DNA from: Legionella massiliensis
GTDB taxonomy: Bacteria > Pseudomonadota > Gammaproteobacteria > Legionellales > Legionellaceae
DNA length: 64,000 nucleotides
Assembly (NCBI RefSeq): GCF_000756815.1
Contig: NZ_CCVW01000001.1
Coordinates: 1,416,001-1,480,000 of the forward strand
Direction of reading: 5' to 3'
Below are positions 38,677-47,300 of the stretch, in pieces. The notes beneath the pieces were generated by a model. The model searched no databases. It was not told where the DNA came from and saw nothing but the letters and a program-made list of their open reading frames with translations. Within the stretch, counting starts at the first letter, position 1. Each line of letters starts with the position of its first letter. The position numbers and the translations under genes are program-made.

Positions 38677-39231
38677 TTATTTTGTTTTATGCACAGTATG
38701 GTGTTTTACCTTTATTGCCTCTGCACCATGAGGTTCTTTTAATTTATCATTTTTAGAATGTAGTATGTCGTAAACTATGTGTCCTCGTAAATACATGGCA
38801 GCGAATCCCGCAGCTATGGCCAGCCATAGGCCGGCTAAGGCAAAACTGTAGAAAATAATAACCAAATAGCTTAGGAATATATTGCCCAAGGATAAGCCGT
38901 CGAGAACTTTAGGATGGTATTGGTTGAGCAAATAGAGAAAAAATATATCGTAAAAAGGCAAGGCGGCAAGAACCATAAAAAAGCCCCATAAAAATGCTTT
39001 TCGACGGTAGGGTGTAGGCGTATAAATAATTTTTTCACCAAAGATTGCCCCAAAGCAAGCAGCAAAGACAGTGGCTAGTAAGACAGCCTGATAGGTCGGT
39101 AGTAATTGCTTGATACCCATGCTATAAAGCGCGGTGTCAATCATAATGGTTATTATTATGGCAAGTAGGCCAAAATAGGCTGCTGAAAGTAAACGTGGAT
39201 TTGAAATTGATAACGCTTCATCTTTTTTCAT
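38677..39231 (-). CDS. Unknown inner-membrane protein, paralogue of its neighbour
   Basis: A 184-residue protein with four hydrophobic segments. ATG 39231 is chosen because a strong GAGGAGG site sits eight bases upstream, whereas the frame extension to 39264 adds non-conserved residues. The patterns NPRLLSAAYF, LLPTYQAVLLATVFAACFGAIFGE and LAGLWLAIAAGFAAMYLRGH parallel the neighbour. Begins a three-gene leftward unit. Confidence 0.72.
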   Translation of the reverse strand: MKKDEALSISNPRLLSAAYFGLLAIIITIMIDTALYSMGIKQLLPTYQAVLLATVFAACFGAIFGEKIIYTPTPYRRKAFLWGFFMVLAALPFYDIFFLYLLNQYHPKVLDGLSLGNIFLSYLVIIFYSFALAGLWLAIAAGFAAMYLRGHIVYDILHSKNDKLKEPHGAEAIKVKHHTVHKTK

Positions 39232-39330
39232 GATTTTAGCCTCCTCTATCACGGCAATATACAATTTTGGTGATGGGATATAGCCGGATATTTTGCTTTC
39301 CTCTTTAAATATTAGACCAAGATTCGTATT

Positions 39331-39507
39331 TAACGTCAGTTATGGGTAAGAATCGTTTAAACTCTTCGATAAATCAAAGTACTCTTCGTTAAAAGCGCCC
39401 AAAAATGCTCGAAATAGCCCCGCTAGTCCTGCGCTTTTTGGGCGCTTTTGCCTCGATTACTTTGATTTCTCTCGATTTTAAACGGTTCTTACCCATAACT
39501 GACGTTA
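39331..39507. mobile_element. 177-bp palindromic element (MITE-like)
   Basis: A nearly complete inverted repeat: the left end TAACGTCAGTTATGGGTAAG is matched by its complement at the right end, and within, AATCAAAGTA, AAGCGCCCAAAAA and their complements face each other around a central spacer. It lies between the unknown membrane protein and the effector block. No coding capacity. Confidence 0.7.
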
Positions 39508-39571
39508 TTTACATTGACTAATAATTTTTATTTGTTAATATCTTGCGCATTAAGTATTTATATTGTTTATC

Positions 39572-41578
39572 ATGGTTTATTTTTACGATTCTGACCGCAT
39601 AACTTTAGGCGATCCGAGTTATTCTGGACATACTGTTTATAAAAAAGCCAAGTATAGAAGGCCATCTGGTCTTTTTAAAAAAATAATTTATAAGCAAAAC
39701 AAACACGCTGATTTGAACTTTTCCCGCTTTGAAGTGGGGTTTAGTGCTATGGCGGGTCGTTTTCTATTACCTGATTTAACGCCAAAACAGGCTCTAGTAA
39801 GGAATAGGGCTGGCCAGATTATTGGTGTGGCCTCAGAGCATTATTGCTATGCAGCACATAGACGGGAAGGTCTCGCTGAGTTTTATTCAATAAACATGGA
39901 TGGGGAGCAAAAGAGTGACTCTGACAGCAAGCTACCATCAGCTGAACCAAGTAAATCTCAAAATAATCAAGCTCATTTTTTGGGTCAATTCCCTGTCAGC
40001 TCAGCTAAGCCAAAAGCGCCTGAAGATATTCCAGTTTATTTTTTAGATCAGTTCCCTGCAGGTTTTTTCTCCACCCTATGGCGCAGTTATAAGGATGGTG
40101 AAATTGACTTTGATATGGCTTCTCTGGCCAGTGTACTGACTAGCTCTTATACCTTGGAAGAAGATGATCTGCATAAAGGGAACTTCGGTTTTTATCTTGT
40201 TAAAAAGCAAGGTCGGATGGTTGTTGTTTTCTTTAAGATTGATAATGACCTGATGCTAGCCGACTCTGTGATGTCTTGCTATGGCTCACGAATTACCAGC
40301 TGGAGTCATGGCGATCATGCCTTCGATATTACCGTTCAGGATCTCTTGTCTTTTCCAAAATTAATTGATTCACAAAACCATTATTGGCCAACGTCCAAGC
40401 GTTATCTGGCTAATCCTATCGATGCTAAGGTCTATTCAGGTACAGATGATATTAATGCCTTTGCTGAGCTTGCAAGATCGAGGTCTTTTCGACATGCCAA
40501 ATGGCGTGAGTTTTATAAACATACTCTTATTCCGCCAGAAATTATCAAACAATCATTAATGAAGGCCTTTGATACCAATGATGCTAAAGATCGCGCACAG
40601 CTTGCGGTAATTCAACAGGCAGTTGTAGCAAGGCAGGCTAAATTAAGGGCTGTTCTATTTTCAATCCCAGCCTTTCGCTCATTTGTACGTAATTTACCCA
40701 CAGCAGAGTTTGAGTCTATCCAGCGGGAAATTTTACGAGGCGTGGATGATGAGAACCAGGCTTTATCCGAGACAATCTTGGCTGATATGAAGCGTCACTA
40801 TTATCTCTGTTCCAGAAATGGTTTTGCTGATGGGGATACACCCTTACATGTGGCAATTCGCTTAAAAGATTACCGCCATCATGAAACCTGGCAAGCTTTT
40901 CGCCAGTTTGCTGAGGTGCCAAATGAGAATGGAGAAAAGCCTCTGGATGTTGCAGTGGCTTTAGCTGAAAGGTCTAGACAGCACAATTTTCCAGATCTAA
41001 GGCAAGATCCCTTTTTCACCATTAAATCCCTTCTCAGGGCAGGCGCGGAGAAAACAGATTCTTATAGAGCCCTACCAAGGCCAATGAAAGAATCGATTGC
41101 TAATTACCGTTTTGGCACGGATTATCTATCTCGGGCAAAAGAGATTAGTACTGGTAAAGAACTTATTGATTTAATGCGAGATGTTGGTGAAGACTATCGT
41201 CTTAGCCTGAAGATGAGAAAAGAGCTTTCTGTTTCTTGTTTGAAACAATTTATTCGATTTCAACAGAAGCATCGTGCTTGCGAAGAGATCTTGCAAACAA
41301 TGAAGGTTGCGTTAAATGGTAATGATGAGCAAGAGCCTGCACCAGAATTACAATTTATCCGACAATTACGCAGCCGCTTGTGGATAGTTCGTCAAATCAG
41401 AGGGTTATTAGGTGGAACAGGGACCCAGGTGGCCTTAAATGATTTAATTGATGAAGAATTGTCGCGTTACCAGCCTTCTTGTTTTTCACTTTTCACTTTC
41501 TTTTCTTGTACTAAGGAAGAGAAAACAGAACCTGCGAGCGACTTGGGCCAAGAATTAGCTTGTCAATCATCCGTTTAA
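39572..41578 (+). CDS. Kinase-like ankyrin protein, effector candidate
   Basis: From ATG 39572, 668 residues (a TTG at 39563 is upstream). The N-terminal half has the motif order of a lipid/protein-kinase-like fold: EEDDLHKGNFGF at 196-207 as catalytic loop (Asp198/199 and Asn204) and KIDNDLML with Asp224 and Asp226 as the metal-binding motif after a beta hairpin. Legionella ankyrin effectors of the LegA5/AnkK kind have a phosphatidylinositol-kinase-like core with this pattern. From about residue 416 comes an ankyrin stretch (DGDTPLHVAIR, NGEKPLDVAVALAER, FTIKSLLRAGAEK). The tail is Ser- and acidic-rich. Both the kinase call and secretion are inference; activity is untested. Confidence 0.7.
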   Translation: MVYFYDSDRITLGDPSYSGHTVYKKAKYRRPSGLFKKIIYKQNKHADLNFSRFEVGFSAMAGRFLLPDLTPKQALVRNRAGQIIGVASEHYCYAAHRREGLAEFYSINMDGEQKSDSDSKLPSAEPSKSQNNQAHFLGQFPVSSAKPKAPEDIPVYFLDQFPAGFFSTLWRSYKDGEIDFDMASLASVLTSSYTLEEDDLHKGNFGFYLVKKQGRMVVVFFKIDNDLMLADSVMSCYGSRITSWSHGDHAFDITVQDLLSFPKLIDSQNHYWPTSKRYLANPIDAKVYSGTDDINAFAELARSRSFRHAKWREFYKHTLIPPEIIKQSLMKAFDTNDAKDRAQLAVIQQAVVARQAKLRAVLFSIPAFRSFVRNLPTAEFESIQREILRGVDDENQALSETILADMKRHYYLCSRNGFADGDTPLHVAIRLKDYRHHETWQAFRQFAEVPNENGEKPLDVAVALAERSRQHNFPDLRQDPFFTIKSLLRAGAEKTDSYRALPRPMKESIANYRFGTDYLSRAKEISTGKELIDLMRDVGEDYRLSLKMRKELSVSCLKQFIRFQQKHRACEEILQTMKVALNGNDEQEPAPELQFIRQLRSRLWIVRQIRGLLGGTGTQVALNDLIDEELSRYQPSCFSLFTFFSCTKEEKTEPASDLGQELACQSSV

Positions 41579-41598
41579 TTAATTTTATTAGATAAAAA

Positions 41599-42543
41599 AT
41601 GAAACTAAATGAATGTGTACATGATCTACTAGAGATCTTTGAGTCAGAGTTTAAAAAGAAGAAAAAGATCTATTTTCGATCAGCCAAATCTATCAATACA
41701 AATGCACATGTAATGATCCAACAAGATAAAGTGATTGATTATTATGGCAACGCTGTTCACGATCTGTTTGTCAAATATCGTTCTGTAGAGAAACACCTCC
41801 ATGCAGAGATGGTAAAGTGGCAACTTAGAGAAACTTATCGCATCGTCAATGCAGCCTTGGCTTCCTATTCTGATTCACTTGAGCCCATACGTGAAAAACT
41901 AAAGTTGCTAAAGGCTAAACTTGAAGCAACTGATTATATGGTAGTGCTTTTGCACCAGATTGATTCGGGTATTATACCGGCGGATGTTGTTTGTTCCGGG
42001 CATGGGGTTTGGGTGAAGGAAGATGGCGAAATTGATTTAACCGATGTTAATAACGATGTTGTTGTCTATTCGGGCCTCGGCGGAGCATTAAAGGATAGTC
42101 TGGGAGTGGATATCGAAAATGAGAGTTACGATCCTAAATCAGTAGTTGTAAAAAGTACGACAACTGCTAAGACAGTTGAAACGATCGATCGATTTCCCAG
42201 ATTTTTTGGGAATAAAGGCCCCAAGACTGTCCCTGATTTTTGCTTGATTGAATCAGAAAAAACACCTCACCCCAGGGTTCTTGAGCCACTGACTGGGCGA
42301 GTACTTTTTGATATGAACGATGTTCCTGAAGTAAATTATTTTAGCTTATCTTCTGTATTACAGCGCTTCAGTGGAAGGACTGTTCATTGGGCAGCCTGTA
42401 CCGGTGTGCAGTATAACGGCAGTAAATATCCTGCGCCTTATAGCGATTTAAATTGGGGGAAATTTAAGTCCCATGATAGTAAAAGAAGAAAACTTTCTGA
42501 ATCTGAGTATGAGGCGATTCCTGACCAGCCGGGGTTGAGATAA
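41599..42543 (+). CDS. Protein with possible Stv-like domain, effector candidate
   Basis: A 314-residue protein lying 21 bases after the kinase-like gene, probably in the same unit. N-terminal ~115 residues are helical. The rest contains CSGHGVWVKEDGEIDL (Cys132, His135), then VYSGLGGALKDSLG and, near the end, VLQRFSGRTVHWAACTGVQ (His263, Cys267). The order GHG ... VVVYSG.GG.L.D ... HWAAC resembles the putative adhesin Stv domain seen in type VI and other secreted proteins, but identity is low and uncertain. It ends KRRKLSESEYEAIPDQPGLR, acidic with a KRRK run. Function unknown. Confidence 0.5.
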   Translation: MKLNECVHDLLEIFESEFKKKKKIYFRSAKSINTNAHVMIQQDKVIDYYGNAVHDLFVKYRSVEKHLHAEMVKWQLRETYRIVNAALASYSDSLEPIREKLKLLKAKLEATDYMVVLLHQIDSGIIPADVVCSGHGVWVKEDGEIDLTDVNNDVVVYSGLGGALKDSLGVDIENESYDPKSVVVKSTTTAKTVETIDRFPRFFGNKGPKTVPDFCLIESEKTPHPRVLEPLTGRVLFDMNDVPEVNYFSLSSVLQRFSGRTVHWAACTGVQYNGSKYPAPYSDLNWGKFKSHDSKRRKLSESEYEAIPDQPGLR

Positions 42544-42635
42544 ATTTTTGTTTCTTCTTCGCTGCTCGTAGCGACTACAAAACCAATCGGTTGCTTAGGC
42601 AGGCTGGTTTAACCCCCTCTCCCCAACCCTCAGTG

Positions 42636-42760
42636 CCGTTAAGTTAAGGGCATTTGTCATTCCCGCGAAGGCGGGAAACCATCTCTACATTGGCACTGTA
42701 CTTAGCTAGAAATAGTTTCCCGCCTTCGCGGGAATGACAAAACCTTCCTTAACTTAATGG
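42636..42760. mobile_element. Repeat family B copy 3
   Basis: 125 bp, nearly identical to 6346-6470, with CCGTTAAGTTAAGG and CCTTAACTTAATGG ends. It sits between CCCCTCTCCCCAACCCT and CCTCTCCCCCAAGGGGGC, so it seems inserted in another short palindrome. Confidence 0.75.
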
Positions 42761-42823
42761 CCTAATCCTCTCCCCCAAGGGGGCGAGGGGGAAATAAAGC
42801 TGTCGCGTAGCGACTACAAACAA

Positions 42824-44095
42824 CTAGGCTTCTAATATAGCCGCCACCCCCATCCCACCAGCCGTACAGATAGAGATCAGACCGCGTCCTTTTCCTCTTT
42901 GATGCAACATTTTAGCCAGGCTAGCCACAATGCGAGTACCAGTTGCAGCAAAGGGGTGACCTAGGGCGACACTTCCTCCTTTGATATTCATCTTAGAACG
43001 ATCGATAGGGCCTAAGGCCATTTCGCGGTGAAGAACCCGTTTACAATACTCATCGGATTCCCAGGCTTTTAAGGTGCAGAGGACTTGCCCCTCAAACGCC
43101 TCATGAATTTCATAAATATCAAAATCCTGCAAACTGAGATTATTGCGTTTTAGGAGTTTGGAAACTGCGATGGTGGGTGCCATTAATAAGCCTTCGCCAT
43201 GCACATAGTCAACAGCAGCAACCTGAGCATCAACAAAGCGTGCTAACAAAGGGTGATCGTATTTTTTAGCTACCTCTTCACACAAGAGATAGACCGCTGA
43301 GGAACCATCGGTCAGTGGTGTGCTATTACCTGCAGTCAAGGTGCCTGCGCCACTGAAATCGAAGGCTGGTTTGAGTTTTGCCAATTTTTCCATAGAGGTA
43401 TCTTTACGCAAGATACTATCTCGTTTTAACCCCTTAAATTCAAAAACGAGATCATCATAAAAACCTTCTTCATAGGCTTTTACTCCATTTTGATGGCTTA
43501 GAAAGGCTAGTTCGTCCTGTGCCTCACGGCCGATACCCCATTCTTTTACCATTTTTTCAGTATGCTGACCCATAGACAAACCTGTCCGTGGTTCAACAAC
43601 GGCAGGGAACTGTGGTTTTAAGTCACTAGGCCGGAAGGATAGAAAGACTTTCAGCTTTGCTGAAAAATCTTTCGCAGAGTTTAGGGCAAGTAATTTTTGT
43701 GCGAAGGAACGACGAAACATAATAGGAAGATCGCTATTGGTATCTACCCCTGCAGCAATACCATCATCAATCTGGAAATTCGCAATTTTCAAAGCGATTT
43801 GTAAGGTCGTTTCAAGGCTGGTGCCACAGGCTCTTTGTAAAGTATAACCGGGTGTGTGCGGATCCAGCTCAGAACCAAGGACGCATTCTCTTGCCAAATT
43901 CCAGTCAAATGAACTATTCATTACAGCACCTAAACCGACATCCCCTAAAATTCTTTTCTCAAGGTGCATTGTTTTAATTAATTCCGCTAGGGAAGCAATC
44001 ATTAAATCCTGGGTAGAGATATTGCTATAACTAGTCATCGATTTAACAAAAGGAGTTCTTACACCCCCGGCGATATAAACAGGCCTTGTTTTCAT
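42824..44095 (-). CDS. Acetyl-CoA acyltransferase (thiolase, FadI/FadA-type)
   Basis: Beta-oxidation or degradative thiolase of 423 residues that cleaves 3-ketoacyl-CoA to acetyl-CoA. Catalytic residues are intact: Cys90 in LQRACGTS, the EIHEAFEGQ His, the GGSVALGHPFAATGTR block and C-terminal Cys in SICTAGGMG. ATG 44095 is favoured; ATG 44101 is also possible, both after an AAAAGGA site. The FadB/J partner is not here. Its presence amid the effector block is the only metabolic gene there. Confidence 0.92.
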   Translation of the reverse strand: MKTRPVYIAGGVRTPFVKSMTSYSNISTQDLMIASLAELIKTMHLEKRILGDVGLGAVMNSSFDWNLARECVLGSELDPHTPGYTLQRACGTSLETTLQIALKIANFQIDDGIAAGVDTNSDLPIMFRRSFAQKLLALNSAKDFSAKLKVFLSFRPSDLKPQFPAVVEPRTGLSMGQHTEKMVKEWGIGREAQDELAFLSHQNGVKAYEEGFYDDLVFEFKGLKRDSILRKDTSMEKLAKLKPAFDFSGAGTLTAGNSTPLTDGSSAVYLLCEEVAKKYDHPLLARFVDAQVAAVDYVHGEGLLMAPTIAVSKLLKRNNLSLQDFDIYEIHEAFEGQVLCTLKAWESDEYCKRVLHREMALGPIDRSKMNIKGGSVALGHPFAATGTRIVASLAKMLHQRGKGRGLISICTAGGMGVAAILEA

Positions 44096-44142
44096 GGTCA
44101 TAGTCCTTTTCTGGTGGCAGCTAAAGTTTAGCAGGGATTTGG

Positions 44143-44206
44143 AGATCCCGCGGTCAAGCCGCGGGAGTTCGTGATATCAGAACCTTCGAATCCCCGCGGG
44201 GTCTTA
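44143..44206. repeat. Family F palindromic repeat
   Basis: GATCCCGCGGTCAAGCCGC...GAATCCCCGCGGGG, matching 35441-35503 and shorter copies near 58315-58345 and 62162-62195. Its GC-rich ends are complementary. Confidence 0.5.
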
Positions 44207-44371
44207 CGATGGTGGTGAAGTTCTTATAATTCTTACAAAGCCGCAATACTATTTCAACAGCTCTGGTTATGCCTGTTTAGCTCCCTGCAAACCCCCTCTT
44301 AATTAATCCTTAACCTTCATGTGCTAAATTTTATCAGTGGGTCGATTATTTACGCTTATAGAGATAAATAA

Positions 44372-47300
44372 ATGGTTAAGACTATTGCAAAACAACGTGT
44401 TAATTTCGGTGTGGCCGAAGATACAGAGCTATCGCGTCATGAATATCACCGTACTCTGCGAGCGGCTATTGAATTATCGGCAACCAGCCATTCTTATCAA
44501 GAGACAGAGACTGGAGCGGTTTACCAATGGGATAATATCGCGCCGGAAATTGCTCGAGTAATTATCGATGAAGCGAAAGAAAGAGGTATTTCAATCAGTC
44601 AAGAGGTGATTCAAGAAATTGGTTTAGAGGCTTATAACAACCAAATTTTGGATAATATCCTCAGTCTGCTGACCTCCAATCCTGATTATGCCCTTTTTAC
44701 CGAAAAATTAGCTCTTGCAATCAGCGATGGACAGTCAACTCAGCTTAGCCTTGAAGTCTTGCTCGCCGCAGGGATTGATAGTCCTGAAAAGCTCGATCAG
44801 ATTTATACACAATTGTTGCTTGGACAAAAAAAGTTAACTAAAAATTTCCCCAATTTTAATAAAATCCATGAAACGGATGACTATGCTCAGGTCATAGAGT
44901 ATCTAATTTCCCAGCCGCTCTTCGACAAGTTTTTAAGACTATTTACTGCAAGTTTGGCCAAAGAATATAACGCTGGTCGTGCGGAAGTGGATCATATACA
45001 GCCCCCAAGCCTATTTACGAAAGACTCCTTAGCTAATTTTCTGCAATCCCTTAGCACTAATCTTGTTTTAAAAGCGCCACCTGTATCAGAGAAGTTAACA
45101 GCGAATACTCTGTACATGGAAATTGTTGATGACAAGCTGGAATACACAGTTATTGCTCCCAATGGGCAAAGATCTAGCGGCTGGCTTAGCCAAGAACAGC
45201 TAGGTTTTGCTTTCAATCGCACAACGACAGAAGAAGAATTAAAACAGCATTTACCCACTATTTTGAAAATTACAGAGCAGCGTAAGCATACCGGTCATTT
45301 TATCAATGGGAATACTGCCTTATTGAAAGAAAAAGGACAGGGGTTTCTAAAGAGCGAAACCACAGAAAATATTTTTCTTTCGCATTTACCCGCTGTAGAT
45401 TTGGTGAAGGATGAGGCCTACAAATTTTCTATTTATCAATGGGTTGAACAAGGCAATATGCCTGTATTGAAAGATCAGATTGTTGCAAGGGCTTGTTCTG
45501 AATATGAACGAAGTCTCAATTCGGCTATCAATAAGGCAAAACAAGCCTTCCCCATGGATGAGGACTTTGCAACCCATGCTGATGCTATTGCAATTTTAAT
45601 GAGGGAAATAGCAGCCCTAACTGCTTCGCTTGAAGTAGACGCCCATGAGCAGGATATAAAATTAGATACAAAAATAGCTGAGTTAGCTGAGCATTTGACT
45701 TGGATGAAAGATTATTATGGTGAAAATCCTATACAGAAAGAAGGCGAGACCTTCCCTTCAACTGCGGGTAACTTTAATGATTTTCTTAGCAAGGTTGTTT
45801 TTGGTTCAAACTCCAAAAAGGTAGTAAGTTATCTTCCCAATCCCGAAGATCAATCGGGCTACCTAAAACTTGATTTGCTGCGACTTGTGCAGCAATTAAT
45901 TAATAACGATGCGGTTGTCCGTGTTCGTTCAAGCACTCAGCAGGGGCCTGTAAATTTAGTCAACGAGTCGCATGAGCCGCTGGCTCCAGCTCGTGTGTTG
46001 CGTGAACAATTGAAAGAAAAATTAACGGCTCAGCTGAAAAATAATGTCCACCATCACTATACCTTGCAAAGTTATGAGAATGACAATCTAAAATTGCAAC
46101 AAGCGCCTCTAACCTTTAGGGGTGGCAACGTAGAAGATACCTTAGAAAAAACGCGGACCTTTGCTAAAAAAATGACGAGAGGGGGTGAGTTTTCTGCTGA
46201 TAGCCATTTGCTAATTGGCCAGGAAAACAATCTCAAAAAACATGAAACACGTTCAGCTACAGCGTCCAAGCAAATTGCTAGCACTGGTAATGATGGAACC
46301 CGCTCAGCGACTGAATCATTGGATGTTGCAATGAGGTTTGGCGGTAATAAAGACGTGAAAATCCTCTATATCCTACGCGGAAAGAATGCTTTTAATTCTC
46401 AGGACTTCTTAGATCCCATAGGTAAAAACTCCTACAGTGAAATAGCTTATACCCATGTTGATCCAAGCGATTATGTGATGACGATTATCTATAACAAAGA
46501 CAATACTATCCTTGGCGTAATACCTGGAGATTTATCCGGTGAAATCTCTGGGATTAATGAGTTCACCAGAGAGGTATTGCAGGCTGGTATTGATTTTTAC
46601 AATATAAGTCATGATTCTGAGCGTGTTGGTACCGTAAAATTACCAAAGCCTGACGATCAGGCAACGACTGCGCCCCCCCATCTTAAAAGTTCTAAGTCGC
46701 TTATGGGAATTATCGAATCGCATAAGACTGAGACAACAGCAACAAAGCAGCCCAATACAGGGCAACTAGCTAGTGTGCGAATTCAACCTACCCAAGCTGC
46801 AAATGGCAGTAAACAACTGGCTATGAGCTTGGTTCGTCCTGGAATTGTCCTGACGCCGCCATCAACCCTTAGCTTGCCTAAGCAGCCATTTCATTTTGAT
46901 CCCCGGCGACTGCTGGAGGTTCAAATTGAGGCTAATCGTCAGTATCGCATGCGACATGTCTTGACTTTGAACTCCTTTACTCGATGGAGCCGCTCAGAGC
47001 GATTAATTCAAGAGAACTACAACCGCATTTTACAAAGTGGTTTTATGGATGGTCCAATTGATGAACAATTGCACCATGCTAATATTGCTCAGGAAGAATG
47101 GCTAACCGATGTTCTTGTACCTCGAGTTGATACTGCTCTTTTGTTGAATATAGCGGCAAGGTTAATCACTGACTATGCTGTTGATGTTGAAGAAGTGAAT
47201 GTGCTTTCCCAAGAGATGCTCCTGGAAATTTTGTCTGAAACTGGCACCACTATTACTGATATTCGCTCTAAGATCTTCAGTGAATTTGATTCCTTAGCCG

